Origin: CAWFLT01 sp963816795
GTDB taxonomy: Bacteria; Acidobacteriota; Vicinamibacteria; Vicinamibacterales; SCN-69-37
Direction: 5' to 3'
Assembly: GCA_963816795.1 (NCBI GenBank)
Contig: CAWFLT010000021.1
Location: 1-64,000, forward strand
Length of the DNA stretch: 64,000 nucleotides
The first letter of the stretch is position 1; each line of letters opens with the position of its first letter. The translations under genes and the position numbers were made by a program. Below are positions 14,839 through 24,478 of this stretch, one piece after another. Under the pieces are notes generated by a model that made no database searches, was not told the origin of the DNA, and worked only from the letters and a program-made list of their open reading frames with translations.

Positions 14839-16421
14839 TCACTTTGGTGCAGCGCACGTGAAAGCGGCTGAGCCGTTTGCGCCGGACCACGGCCGGGGAT
14901 GATAGGAGAGATTTGCACAGGTGGGGGACGGGTCTTGCGCGAACCCCAAACTTGCGAGGCTGGAGCCCCAGACGGTCGAGGCAGCACTCGAAGGAGCGCC
15001 AAACACCGTGCGACCAGCCTCGACGGTCTCGCCGCCGATCTCAATGGTGCTGGGCGCGTCGATCAGTTCCTGGCTCTTCACGGCGGCGGCGGCGAGCGCC
15101 ACGTTCAGGCTGCCGGCGCCCTGCTCGATCAGCCCGAAGCCCTCCAGCCGCTGCGCCGTGTACTGCAGCGCGAACTTCACCTCCGCCGGCGTCAGCGTCG
15201 GCTGCGCCTGAAGGATCTGCGCCACCGCGCCCGACGTCACCGCCGTCGCCATGCTCGACCCCGACAGCGTCAGATACGTCCCGCCGCCCGGCGCATACAC
15301 GCGCTGGCTCGGGTAGTTCTCCCAGAGATAACTGCCCTCCGAGCCCGCCGCCACGATCGCGTTCCCCGGCGCCACCAGATCCGGCTTCAGCTCCCACGTG
15401 GACGGATCCTCCGGATCGCCCACCGGCCCGCGCGAGCTGTAGGTCGCCACGCCGTCGTCTGACCGCGCCACCGTGCCGCGCGTGTTGAGCGCGCCCACCG
15501 TCAGCGCCTCCGGCGTGTAGCCCGGCGACACCACGCCGCCCACCACCGGCGTCCCGTCGTCCAGCTTCCCGAGGTTGCCCGCCGACGCCACCACCGTGAT
15601 TCCGGCCGCGCACCAGGCGCGCCGTCGCCTTGGCCAGCGGATCGTCTTTCGACCGGCCGCCCGCCGGCTGCCCCACCGAGACGTTGACCACGCGGATGTT
15701 GTATTGGTCCTTGTTCTGCAGGATCCACTCGAACGCCTCGAGCACGCTCGAGACCAGGCCCGTCCCGTCTGCCGTCAGCACCTTCAGCGAGACGATCGCC
15801 GCGCCCGGCGCCATGCCGACGTAGGTGCTTTCCGTCCCGACCCGGCTGCCGCGCCCGGCGATGATCCCCGCCACGTGCGTCCCGTGCCCGTACTCGTCGC
15901 CCTCACCGGTACCGGTGAAGTCCTTCTCGAGCATCAGGCTCGGCGCGACGTCCGGATGGTGCCGATCCACGCCCGAGTCGATCACCGCCACCGTGATCCC
16001 GGCGCCGGTGAGCCCGCCGTAGTTGCGCGGCCCGCGCCCCCACAACTGGCTCGCTCCGGTGGACACCGTCGTCGTCGCCATCGTCCCCTGCACCCGGCCG
16101 TCGTCCGTCATCGCATGGACGTTGGGGTCCGACGCCGCCGCATCGAACTGCGCGCTGGTGCCCGTGAGCACCGCCAGCCCGTTGAAGTGCCGCGCGACCT
16201 TGAGCCCGTACGCCTTGGCCAGCCGATCCGCCTCCGCCTTCGGCCCCTCGTAGAGCACCCGCATGTCCGGCCGCCCGTCGCGCACCTGACTCATCAGCCC
16301 GCGCGAGAGTCTGGCGCGATGCTGGGCGAAGGCCGGGGATGTCGCGACGCAGACACCTGCGATGGCCAGAATCGTGACGCCGATGACCTGTCTTCACGGA
16401 GCGGAACCGGAAAGGCAGCAT
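14839..16421 (-). CDS. Subtilisin-like serine protease (S8), frameshifted
   Basis: Secreted protease. From ATG 16421 the frame shifts near 16388 to give signal peptide VIGVTILAIAGVCVATSPAFA; a propeptide follows (about residues 40-110), then the catalytic domain with Asp in VAVIDSGVDRHHPD, His in GHGTHVAGIIAG and Ser in LSGSSMATAV. A second break near 15600 falls between the His and Ser blocks; across it the text continues as AGITVVASAGNLG with only one base out of register. The complete triad and oxyanion region argue that the gene is functional and the breaks are indels. After the catalytic domain there are about 70 residues with two Cys, possibly a C-terminal export or anchoring tail. Confidence 0.85.
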
Positions 16422-16569
16422 GTTGACGTCCTGACCTGCGAGGAGGACCAATTCTGCCTGAAAGCCGACATTTAAGCGCGCATTTTCGTTAGCGACCGAC
16501 GAGGCGTCGTGGTAAACAGGCGGTTCGAAACTGCAATCGACCTGCAGGACCGTCAACGGAGGACCCGGA

Positions 16570-18300
16570 ATGGGCCAAAATCCGCGCGCGGTACGAAGAT
16601 TCCCCGGCCCGATCCTGCCGTTCGTGGCGGTTCTTGTCTCCCTCTCGTGCTCCGGACGCGAACATCCCGGCGCGTCCGGTCCAGCGCGGCCGGCCGGGAC
16701 ACTTGTCGTGAGTTACAGAAATGAACCGCGGAGCTTCAACCGCTACGTCGTTCCGCAAAGCGCGACCGAGTTGTTCACGCGCCTGACCCAGGCGCCGCTC
16801 GTCCGTCTCAACCGCGCCACCCGGCAGCCCGAGCCGTGGCTGGCGGCCGGGTGGAAGGTTTCCGAGGACGCGAAGACGTGGACGCTGACCTTGCGAGACG
16901 ACGTCCGCTTCTCGGACGGCGCGCCGTTCACCTCGGCCGACGTGCTGTTCAGCTTCCAGGCGATCTACGACCCCAGGCTCGACAGCCCGCTCGGGACGAG
17001 CGTGCGTGCCGGCGGCGAGCCACTGACCGTGCGCGCGCTCGACGAGCGGACGATCGTGATCTCGCTGGCGGCGCCGGCCGGCGCCGGTGTGGCGCTCCTC
17101 GACACGCTGCCGATCTATCCGCGCCACACGCTGAAGGCCGCGCTCGACGCCGGTACGTTTGCCGACGCGTGGGGCACGAGCGCGCCGCTCACCGATCTGG
17201 CCGGCCTCGGCCCGTACGTGTTGAAGGAGCACACCGCCGGCCAGCGGCTGCTCTTTGCCCGCAACCCGCACTACTGGCGGAAAGACGACGGCGGGCGGGC
17301 GCTGCCGTATCTGGACGCCATCGAGGTGCAGATCATCCCCGACGCCAACGGCGAGATGCTGCGCCTGCAGGCGGGCGAGCTGGACCTGGTCACCGACTAC
17401 GCGCGCGCCGAGGACCTGGCGGCGCTCCGCACGCTCTCGGCGGCGGGGAAGATCGCGCTGATGGAACCGGGCATTTCGGTCGCGCCCGAGTTCCTGCTCG
17501 TCAATCAACTGCCGGGCGCCGCGGTGGCCAAGGGGCGGCCGTGGCTCCAGCGCGAAGAGCTGCGGCAGGCGATCTCGGCGGCGGTGGATCGGCAGGCGAT
17601 CGTCAACACGGTCTATCTCGGCGCGGCCGAGCCGGTGTCGGGGCCGATCACTCCGGGGCACGGCGACTGGTACGTGCCCGGGCTGCCCAACAGCACGCTC
17701 GATCGCGCCCGCGCCGGCGCGCTGCTCGATCGCCTCGGGCTCATCGACAGGAACGGCGACGGCGCGCGCGACGACGCGAGCGGCAGGACGGCGCGGATCG
17801 CGCTCCTCACGCAGAAGGGGCACACGGTGCGCGAGCGAACGGCGGCGGTGATCCAGGAGCAGCTGCGACAGGTCGGGCTGACGATCGACCTCGTCTCCGT
17901 TGACGTCGCGACGCTCAACCAACGCATTCCCGCCGGCGACTTCGACGCCTTCATTCGTGGCGTGCTCTACGACACATTCGAGCCGGCGAGCGACTTCTGG
18001 TTGAGCTCGGGGCAGTTCCACATCTGGAACCCGGGCCAGAAGACGCCGGCGACGCCGTGGGAGGCCGAGATCGATCGGCTGATGAAGAAGCAGTCCACGA
18101 CCACGGATCTGGCGGAGCAGCGCAGGACGTTCGCCGAGGCGCAGCGGATTCTGGCCGAGCACCAGCCGGTGATCTATTTCGCGGCGCCGAAGTTGACGGT
18201 CCCGGCCTCGACGCGGCTGCGGGGCGCGGCGGCCTCGGTGCTCGCGCTGCCGGTGCTGTGGAACGCAGACGTGCTGACGGTGGACGCGGGGCGGCGGTGA
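16570..18300 (+). CDS. Peptide/nickel-type ABC substrate-binding lipoprotein
   Basis: 576 residues. Lipobox LVSLSCSG (Cys about 28). The mature protein is a family 5 binding protein: GTLVVSYRNEPRSFN, LAAGWKVSEDAKTWTLTLRD, DVRFSDGAPFTSADVLFSFQ, the DxxGLGPYVLKEH strand and RNPHYWRKDDGG, and a late region with AISAAVDRQAIVNTVY. Such proteins deliver oligopeptides, nickel or other solutes to a DppBC-type permease. The two permease genes follow with 4-base overlaps. No ATPase gene follows, so the transporter must use ATPases encoded elsewhere or the operon is incomplete. Confidence 0.9.
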   Translation: MGQNPRAVRRFPGPILPFVAVLVSLSCSGREHPGASGPARPAGTLVVSYRNEPRSFNRYVVPQSATELFTRLTQAPLVRLNRATRQPEPWLAAGWKVSEDAKTWTLTLRDDVRFSDGAPFTSADVLFSFQAIYDPRLDSPLGTSVRAGGEPLTVRALDERTIVISLAAPAGAGVALLDTLPIYPRHTLKAALDAGTFADAWGTSAPLTDLAGLGPYVLKEHTAGQRLLFARNPHYWRKDDGGRALPYLDAIEVQIIPDANGEMLRLQAGELDLVTDYARAEDLAALRTLSAAGKIALMEPGISVAPEFLLVNQLPGAAVAKGRPWLQREELRQAISAAVDRQAIVNTVYLGAAEPVSGPITPGHGDWYVPGLPNSTLDRARAGALLDRLGLIDRNGDGARDDASGRTARIALLTQKGHTVRERTAAVIQEQLRQVGLTIDLVSVDVATLNQRIPAGDFDAFIRGVLYDTFEPASDFWLSSGQFHIWNPGQKTPATPWEAEIDRLMKKQSTTTDLAEQRRTFAEAQRILAEHQPVIYFAAPKLTVPASTRLRGAAASVLALPVLWNADVLTVDAGRR

Positions 18301-19209
18301 CGTCCGGCCTCGCGACGTACGTCGTCCGCCGGATCGCCGCCGCGATCGCGTTCGTCGTCGTGGTCTCCACCGGCGCGCTGGTGCTGGCGCGCCTGGCGCC
18401 GGGCGATGCAGTGTCGACCTTCGGCCGATCCCGCGTGGAGGTGGAACAGGAGCGGCAGCGGCTCGGTCTGAACCGGCCGATGGGCGCGCTGGTCGGCGGA
18501 CTGGCTGATCGGGCTGGCGACGTTCGACCTCGGCCGATCGTCGATCTACAGCCAGCCGGTGGCGCCGATCGTGTGGCAACGCGCGGTGCGGACGGGCGAG
18601 CTGGCGGCGATCGCGCTGGTCGTCGCGACGATCGTCGGCCTGCCGATCGGTGTCCTCACCGGCGCGCGGCCGTCGGGGTGGCTGGCGACGATGGTGACGC
18701 CGATCTCGAGCGCGCTGATCGCTTGCCCGCCGCTCGTGGGCGTGCTGGCCCTGCTCTGGCTGGCAGTGATGACGGGCTGGCTCTCGACCGAGCCGGGCCG
18801 CGTGATGCTGCCGGCGATCGCGCTCGCGCTGCCACTCGCGGCGGCGCTCGAGCGTCTGCAGGCGCGGGCGACGGCCGACGCGCTCGACGCGGTCGATCTC
18901 ACCGCGGCCGCGGCGCGCGGCATCCCGCGCTGGCGCCGGCTCTGGGTGCACGCGGCGCGGCAGTCGCTGCGGCCGGTGCTCGGCGTCTACGGGCTCGCGA
19001 TCGGCGGCCTGCTCAGCGGATCGCTCGCGGTCGAGATCGTGACGGCGTGGCCCGGGCTGGCGCGGCTGACGATGGACGCGCTGCAGCAGCGGGATTGGTT
19101 CCTGGTCGCCGGCTGCGCGCTCTTCGCCGCCGCGTTCATCGCCGCCGGCAACCTCGCGGCCGACGTGCTGCGGGCGGTCGTGGATCCGCGCGTGAGAGAA
19201 CAGACGTGA
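18297..19209 (+). CDS. Peptide ABC transporter permease (DppB type), frameshifted
   Basis: Starts at GTG 18297 inside the stop of the binding-protein gene (GTGA overlap). Opening segment YVVRRIAAAIAFVVVVSTGA is the usual first helix of DppB permeases, followed by RLAPGDAVSTFG. The frame shifts +1 near 18497 (an extra G), after which VAPIVWQRAVRTGELAAIAL and several membrane helices follow. The EAA-like loop is DALDAVDLTAAAARGIPRWR. The product ends PRVREQT. It should form the inner-membrane channel with the next gene's product. Confidence 0.84.
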
Positions 19210-20179
19210 ATCCGGCGGCGCGCGCGCGGCGCGGCCGTGCTGGCGATCGTCTGCGCGATCGCGCTGTTCGCGCCGGTGCTGGCGCCGCACAGCGGCCGCG
19301 AGCAGTTCGCCGATCGCGCCTACGCGCCGCCGATGCGGCTGCACGTCTGGGGCCCGAATGGCTGGCAGCGGCCGTTCGTCTACCGCCAGGCGATCGAGGA
19401 TCGGATCGGGCGCACGTACCGCGAGGACCGCGCGGCGCTGATGCCGATCGCGTGGTTCTCACACGGGCGGCTGGTGTCGCTCGCGGACGAGCGCGAGCCG
19501 CTGCTGCTACTCGGCGCGGACGCGCTCGGCCGCGACATCCTCTCGCGGCTGCTCTACGGCGCGCAGCTCTCGATCGGCGTGGTGCTGGCCGGCGTCTTCG
19601 GCGCGCTGGCGATCGGCGGACTCGCCGGCGCGATCGCCGGCAGCCTCGGCGGCGCCGGCCGACTCGATCCTCATGCTGATCGCCGATTTCCTGCTGGTGC
19701 TGCCGGGCGCCTATCTGGTGCTCGTGCTGCGGAGCCTGCTGCCAGAGGTCCTCTCGACCACCGAGGTCTTCGTGCTGATGGCCGCGCTCTTTGCGATCGC
19801 GGCCTGGCCGCACACCGCGCGCGGCGTGCGCGCGATCGTCCAGACCGAGCGGCGGCGCGACTATGCGGAGGCCGCGCGCGCGATCGGCGCCGGCCCGTTC
19901 CGGCTCGCGCGCCATCTGCTGCCGGCGGCGTCGGGGTTCCTCGCCGTCGAGATCGCGCTGCTGATTCCGGCGCTGCTCATCGCCGAAGCCACGCTGTCGT
20001 TTCTCGGTCTCGGCTTTCCGGAGCCGCGGCCGAGCTGGGGCACGATGCTGCAGGAAGCGGCCAACATTCGCGTCATCGACGAAGCGCCCTGGATGCTCGC
20101 ACCGGCCGCCGCGCTGTTCCTCGTCGTCTTGAGCGTCCAGCTCATCGCTAAAGGCAAAAGGCAGCGCCTCGTTATCTGA
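19206..20179 (+). CDS. Peptide ABC transporter permease (DppC type), frameshifted
   Basis: GTG 19206 overlaps the previous stop by 4 bases. Two +1 breaks (near 19235 and 19665) divide it. The first helix is AVLAIVCAIALFAPVLAPHS; then an unusually long periplasmic loop, then LLGADALGRDILSRLLYGAQ (diagnostic of DppC), further helices, EAA loop RRRDYAEAARAIGAGPFRLA and SFLGLGFPEPRPSWGTML. The last residues, IAKGKRQRLVI, are encoded by a GGCAAAA-type short repeat (about 20148-20165), suggesting the original C terminus was changed by that repeat. Confidence 0.84.
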
Positions 20180-20260
20180 TTGTCCGGTGCGCGCACGCTC
20201 GACGGCCGCCCCGCGCCGATCGCCACGCGAGTGGGGATCTACGCCAAGGACAGACCGTGC

Positions 20261-20325
20261 CGACTTCCTCAAAGCCGCGGGGCCCCACCCCCGCGGCTCG
20301 GGCCGCGCCGCTCGGGCGGCGCGGG
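20261..20325 (+). repeat. Dispersed GGGGCCCCACCCC-type element, copy 2
   Basis: CGACTTCCTCAAAGCCGC, then GGGGCCCCACCCCCGCGG, then CTCGGGCCGCGCC and a GGCGGCGCGGG end. The core GGGGCCCC is itself palindromic and the tail GGCCGCGCC pairs with GGCGGCGCGG. Copies at 24322, 27638, 41990 and a diverged one at 13607. It lies between the permease and the aminotransferase start (20351). Confidence 0.68.
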
Positions 20326-20350
20326 TGCCACCTGTCGTACCCTGTCTCGG

Positions 20351-21472
20351 ATGCTGCCGACGTCCGACGTCCTCCTCCTCGGTCCAGGTCCCTCACCGGT
20401 TTCTCCCAACGTCCTTGCCGCGCTCGGCGCGCCGCCGCGCTCGCACCTCGATCCCGATCTGCTCAAACTGCTCGACGACATCCGCGCCCGATTGGCGCTC
20501 GCGTTTCTCGCCGGAGACGACGGCTTCACCTTGGCGGTTTCCGGCACCGGCACGTCCGGCATGGAAGCGGTGGTCGCCAATCTCACCGAGCCGGGCCGGC
20601 GCGCCCTGGTCGTCGTCACCGGCTATTTCGGCGATCGGCTCGCGCAGATGTTCGCGCGCTACGGTGCCGCGGTCGATCGGCTCGACGTCGAGTGGGGACG
20701 CGCCGTCGATCCGGCCGCGGTCGAACGCGCGCTCGCTGCCACTCGCGCCGACATCGTCGCGATCGTGCACGGCGAGACGTCCACCGGTGTGCTGAATCCC
20801 GTCGCTGACGTCGCCCGGATCGCGCGCGCCCACGATGCGCTCGTGGTCGTTGACGCCGTGACGACGCTGGGGGCGGTCGAGCTCGAGGTGGGTGCGTGGG
20901 GGATCGACGCCTGCTACTCGTGCTCGCAGAAGGGGCTCGGCGCGCCCTCGGGAATCGCGCCGGTCGCGTTCTCGAAGCGCGCGCTCGATCGCCGCGTGAC
21001 CTGCCGCAGCTTCTATTTCGACCTCGCGCTGCTCGAGGACTACTGGCTGCGGCGGAAGTACCACCACACGATTTCCGCGCCGCTCGTCTATGCCTTGCAC
21101 GCCGCGCTCGGCGAAGTGATCGACGAAGGTCTGGCGAATCGCTGGCAGCGCCACGAGCGTGTGCATCGCGCGTTCGTGAGCGCGATCGCGGCGGCCGGGC
21201 TGTCGCTGCTGCCGCCCGAGGCCGAGCGACTGTGGAGCCTCAACGCCGTCGGCGTGCCGGCCGGCGTGAACGAGGCCGCCGTTCGGGCCGAGCTCCGGCA
21301 GCGGGCCGCCATCGAGATTGGCGCCGGCCTGGGTCCGCTCGCGGGCAAGATCTGGCGTGTCGGCCTGATGGGGTACGGCGCCTCTGTACCCAACGTCGAA
21401 CGCCTCACGTCGGCGCTGACCGCGGCGCTCGCGTCAGACGCCACCTGGGATTTGGCCCCGAGTTTGCTTTGA
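20351..21472 (+). CDS. PLP-dependent aminotransferase (alanine-glyoxylate / serine-pyruvate type)
   Basis: 373 residues, class V aminotransferase. Seen: LLLGPGPSPVSPNVLAALG at the N terminus, the cofactor-phosphate loop SGTGTSGMEAV, HGETSTGVLNPV, the Asp-bearing strand ALVVVDAVTTLGAVEL and the Schiff-base lysine in CYSCSQKGLGAPSG (about residue 197). These are the markers of AGXT-type enzymes that transfer the amino group of alanine or serine to glyoxylate or pyruvate. The exact amino donor cannot be decided. ATG 20351 follows a TACCCT -10-like sequence by a few bases. Followed directly by the M48 protease gene. Confidence 0.86.
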   Translation: MLPTSDVLLLGPGPSPVSPNVLAALGAPPRSHLDPDLLKLLDDIRARLALAFLAGDDGFTLAVSGTGTSGMEAVVANLTEPGRRALVVVTGYFGDRLAQMFARYGAAVDRLDVEWGRAVDPAAVERALAATRADIVAIVHGETSTGVLNPVADVARIARAHDALVVVDAVTTLGAVELEVGAWGIDACYSCSQKGLGAPSGIAPVAFSKRALDRRVTCRSFYFDLALLEDYWLRRKYHHTISAPLVYALHAALGEVIDEGLANRWQRHERVHRAFVSAIAAAGLSLLPPEAERLWSLNAVGVPAGVNEAAVRAELRQRAAIEIGAGLGPLAGKIWRVGLMGYGASVPNVERLTSALTAALASDATWDLAPSLL

Positions 21473-21480
21473 AGTCCTCC

Positions 21481-22911
21481 ATGAGATCCCTTCGCGTCTT
21501 CCTGTTCGCTGTGGTCATCGCCGGCTGTGCGACGAATCCCGCGACCGGCCGGCGTCAGCTCATCCTGATGTCCGAGGCGCAGGAGATTCAGATCGGCAAG
21601 GAATCCGACCCCGAGATCCGCAAGCAGATGGGCGTCTACAACGACCCGCAGATGCAGCAGTACGTCAGCCGCGTCGGGCTGCGCCTCGCGAAGGCGTCGC
21701 ATCGGCCGACTCTGCCGTGGCAGTTCACGGTGGTCGACGAAGCGGCGGTCAACGCGTTTGCTCTGCCGGGCGGGTACATCTACATCACGCGCGGCCTGAT
21801 GGCGTTCCTTCGCGACGAGGCCGAGCTGGCCGCCGTGCTCGGACACGAAGTCGGTCACGTGGACGGCCGCCACTCGGCCGAGCAGTACTCGAAGCAACAG
21901 CTCGCTGGCGGCGGTCTGCTCGTGGCGAGCGTGCTCGCGCCGCAGTATGGCGACCTGATCGGCACCGGCGGCGGGCTTGCCGCGCAAGCGATTCTGCTCC
22001 GATATGGCCGCGATGCCGAGCTCGAGTCCGATCGGCTCGGCGTGGGGTATGCGGCGACCAACGGCTGGGAACCGCGCGCGATGCAGGGGCTTTTGGGCAC
22101 GCTGGCGCGGCTCGACGAGGCCCAGGGATCGCGGCGGGGCATTCCGAACTGGGCGCTCTCACATCCGCCCGCCGCCGACCGCGTCGTGAAAGTCGAGGAG
22201 ACGATCGCCGCGACGAAGACGCCGTCGGCGCCGGTCACCAACCGCACCGAGTTCGAGCGCGTCGTGGACGGCGTCGTCTTCGGCGACAGCCGCGAGAAGG
22301 GCATTGTCCGCGGCAACGAGTTCCTGCATCCGATCCTCCGCTTCGCACTGCGCTTTCCGAATGGCTGGAACGTTGCGAACGGCGCCGAACAAGTCGTGGC
22401 TGTGGAGAAAGAAGACGGCAACGTGGCCATGCTGCTCGAATTCGCGCCAAGCGGGGGATCCGTCGAGCAGACCGCGCGGACGACGATGGCGAAGGCGGGA
22501 TTGAAGGAAGCCGACGGGGAGCGGACACGGATCAATGGCCTCGACGCCTACGTCGGCACGTACGAAGGCGTGAGCGGCAACACGCGGATCGGCGTTCGCG
22601 CGGCCCACATCCGGGCTGGCCAGCAGACGTACCTGGTCGCGGGTCTGTCATCAGTCAGCGACTTCTCGCGCGTTCAAAGCCAGTTCGCGACCGCGATCCA
22701 GTCGTTCCGCGCCCTCTCGGCCGAGGAAGCCGATCGCATCCAGCCCAGCCGCGTTGATTTCGTCGTCGCGCGCCAGGGCGATACCTGGGAGTCCATCGCC
22801 AAACAGTCGGGCGGTGCCATAAAAGCCTCAACGCTCGCTATCATGAACGGTCAGGATCCGACGTCCAGGCCACGAGCGGGGGACCGGGTCCGCGTCGTCG
22901 CGGGCGGGTGA
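21481..22911 (+). CDS. M48-family metalloprotease lipoprotein
   Basis: 476 residues. Lipoprotein signal with Cys in VVIAGCATNPATGR. The M48 peptidase core has the zinc motif HEVGH (about 121-125) after FLRDEAELAAVLG and the third ligand Glu in DAELESDRLGVGYA. Known relatives are LoiP and BepA, periplasmic proteases that control outer-membrane protein assembly. The C-terminal part carries a second domain (FALRFPNGWNV ... TYEGVSGN) and ends in an RQGDTWESIAKQSGGAIKAS segment like a LysM or peptidoglycan-binding repeat. Overlaps the next gene by 4 bases, consistent with a role at the cell wall. Confidence 0.88.
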   Translation: MRSLRVFLFAVVIAGCATNPATGRRQLILMSEAQEIQIGKESDPEIRKQMGVYNDPQMQQYVSRVGLRLAKASHRPTLPWQFTVVDEAAVNAFALPGGYIYITRGLMAFLRDEAELAAVLGHEVGHVDGRHSAEQYSKQQLAGGGLLVASVLAPQYGDLIGTGGGLAAQAILLRYGRDAELESDRLGVGYAATNGWEPRAMQGLLGTLARLDEAQGSRRGIPNWALSHPPAADRVVKVEETIAATKTPSAPVTNRTEFERVVDGVVFGDSREKGIVRGNEFLHPILRFALRFPNGWNVANGAEQVVAVEKEDGNVAMLLEFAPSGGSVEQTARTTMAKAGLKEADGERTRINGLDAYVGTYEGVSGNTRIGVRAAHIRAGQQTYLVAGLSSVSDFSRVQSQFATAIQSFRALSAEEADRIQPSRVDFVVARQGDTWESIAKQSGGAIKASTLAIMNGQDPTSRPRAGDRVRVVAGG

Positions 22912-23636
22912 GGTTGGGCAGAGCCGGCAAATCCAATCGATGGGCGAGCATCGGGCGCGGTTTCGTCGCCGCGGCGGCGGTGCTCTTCGTCACGGTCGGC
23001 TACACCTGGGTCACGCTGCCCGACGTGCGTCGGTTGCGGACGGAACGGCCGGCGTCTACCGCGTTCATGCGGTTGCGCGCGGCTGAAGCGCGCGCGGCCG
23101 GCAAGCCCGTCCGCCAGTCCCAGCGGTGGGTGCCGTACTCGCGCATCAGTCCAACGCTGGTGCGCGCGGTGCTCGTCACCGAGGACGCCGGGTTCTGGTC
23201 GCACGACGGCATCGACTACGACGAAGTGCGCGCGGCGTTTTCCGACACGCTGCACAAGGGCGAGGCGCTGCGCGGCGCCTCGACGATCACGCAGCAGCTC
23301 GCGAAGAACCTCTACCTCTCGCCGTCGCGCAATCCTTATAGAAAGGTGAGAGAGCTGCTGATCACGCGGCGGCTCGAGGCGGAGCTTTCCAAGGGGCGGA
23401 TTCTCGAGATCTATCTCAACGTGATCGAATGGGGCGACGGCCTCTGGGGCGCCGAGGCCGCTGCGCAGAGCTATTTCGGCGTGCCGGCGAGCGCGCTGTC
23501 AGCCGAGCAGGCGGCGCTGCTCGCCGGCGCGATCATCAACCCGCGCGTCTACAGTCCCGCCCATCCGAACGGCCGCCTGCGGCGGCGCCAGCAGATCATC
23601 CTCGGCCGGCTGAGTGGAGTGGCGGTGCCCGACTGA
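22908..23636 (+). CDS. mtgA: Monofunctional peptidoglycan glycosyltransferase
   Basis: 242 residues from GTG 22908 (overlap GTGA with the protease gene). One N-terminal membrane helix (VAAAAVLFVTVGYTWVTL) and a glycosyltransferase 51 domain: EDAGFWSHDGIDYDEV with the catalytic Glu, RGASTITQQLAKNLYLSP, then KGRILEIYLNVIEWGDGLWG and YFGVPASALSAEQAALLAG. It lacks a transpeptidase domain, so it polymerises lipid II into glycan without cross-linking. Its stop is 4 bases from the palindromic element at 23640. Confidence 0.93.
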   Translation: MRLGRAGKSNRWASIGRGFVAAAAVLFVTVGYTWVTLPDVRRLRTERPASTAFMRLRAAEARAAGKPVRQSQRWVPYSRISPTLVRAVLVTEDAGFWSHDGIDYDEVRAAFSDTLHKGEALRGASTITQQLAKNLYLSPSRNPYRKVRELLITRRLEAELSKGRILEIYLNVIEWGDGLWGAEAAAQSYFGVPASALSAEQAALLAGAIINPRVYSPAHPNGRLRRRQQIILGRLSGVAVPD

Positions 23637-23639
23637 AAA

Positions 23640-23686
23640 GACATCGGGTGTCGTTTTACGATTTTCGTAAAACGACACCCGATGTC
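23640..23686. terminator. Perfect 22-bp palindrome, probable bidirectional terminator
   Basis: Arms of 22 bases (starting GACATCGGGTGTCG, ending with its complement) around a 3-base TTT loop. It stands exactly between the converging mtgA and NlpC genes, with A-rich sequence on one side and CTCTT on the other. The right arm also encodes the last codons and stop of the NlpC gene. Length and perfection exceed a usual terminator, so it may be a mobile palindromic repeat that acts as one. Confidence 0.65.
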
Positions 23687-24249
23687 CTCTTCGCGCCGAC
23701 GAAGCGCGCCTGCCAGTACGGCGTGTCGAAGCGCTCGACGCGCACGGCGCCGCCAGTGCCAGGCGCGTGGACGAACTCGCCCTGCGAGACCGGCCCGAGC
23801 GCGATCCCGACGTGCGTCGGGCCAGGCGCGATCGTCGAGAAGAACAGCAGATCGCCGGCGGCGATCTCGTCCGGCGCGATGTCGTGGGCCGCGCCGAACT
23901 GCTCGACGACGGTGCGCGGCAGCACGACGTGATGCTGGGCGAAGACGTAGCGCACGAAGCCGCTGCAGTCGAACCCCGATCCGGGATCCTCGCCTCCGAG
24001 CCGATACGACACGCCGCGCAGGCCGACTGCGGTGTCGAGGAGGTGGCGCGCGGCGAGCGAAGGTGCCGGCGTTGGCGCTGGCGCCGCGACCGGGCGTGGC
24101 ATCGTCGTGTCATCGGACCCGCCAGCCGCGCGTGGAAACGGCGAGGGTCTCACGGCGGGCCGCGCGGCGGCCGACGCGCACGCGGTGGTCGCGATCGCCA
24201 CCGCCGTCAGCAGAACAGCGGACTTGATGCTGGAATAGCGGCCGGTCAT
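23656..24249 (-). CDS. NlpC/P60 cell-wall peptidase lipoprotein
   Basis: 197 residues from ATG 24249. Lipoprotein-like signal (VLLTAVAIATTACAS), a Pro/Ala-rich linker, then an NlpC/P60 domain: GVSYRLGG, catalytic Cys in GFDCSGFVRYVF, His in GPTHVGIALG, and FVHAPGTGGAVR with a third polar residue. It cleaves peptide bridges in peptidoglycan, fitting its position opposite mtgA. The final residues TSGVVLRKS are encoded by the palindrome at 23640-23686, so the native C terminus has been replaced. Confidence 0.9.
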   Translation of the reverse strand: MTGRYSSIKSAVLLTAVAIATTACASAAARPAVRPSPFPRAAGGSDDTTMPRPVAAPAPTPAPSLAARHLLDTAVGLRGVSYRLGGEDPGSGFDCSGFVRYVFAQHHVVLPRTVVEQFGAAHDIAPDEIAAGDLLFFSTIAPGPTHVGIALGPVSQGEFVHAPGTGGAVRVERFDTPYWQARFVGAKRTSGVVLRKS

Positions 24250-24321
24250 GCCGGCCATCGTATCGGCGCGGCGTGCCAAACCGCGCAGGCCCCGCCTCGC
24301 CCGGCTGGCGAGCTACGGTGT

Positions 24322-24386
24322 CGACTTCCTTAATAGCGGGGGCCCCACCCCCACGCCTCGGGCCGCGCCGCTTCGCGACGCGGGCG
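24322..24386 (+). repeat. Dispersed GGGGCCCCACCCC-type element, copy 3
   Basis: CGACTTCCTTAATAGCGG, GGGGCCCCACCCCCACG, CCTCGGGCCGCGCCGCTTCG, CGACGCGGGCG. It is in the non-coding gap between the NlpC gene and the HNH gene, the best-conserved partner of copy 2. Confidence 0.68.
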
Positions 24387-24433
24387 TCATCCTCTTAACT
24401 CTAAGACAACATTAGCGTTACGTCCGCGCTTCC

Positions 24434-24463
24434 TTGACAGGCCGACGGCCTTCTGGTCAGAAT
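24434..24463 (+). promoter_or_regulatory. Sigma-70-type promoter for the HNH gene
   Basis: TTGACA (24434-24439) and CAGAAT (24458-24463) with an 18-base spacer. The ATG follows 15 bases after the -10, giving a very short leader. The -10 sits inside the dyad GGTCAGAATGACC, a possible operator. Confidence 0.55.
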
Positions 24464-24478
24464 GACCACACTCGGGTC

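Noticed and set aside
14826..14870. Terminator between the converging SurA-like and protease genes
   Set aside because: TTTTCAC and GTGAAA can pair over a 15-base loop, but the stem is short, there is no U-run, and it is inside the protease coding sequence.
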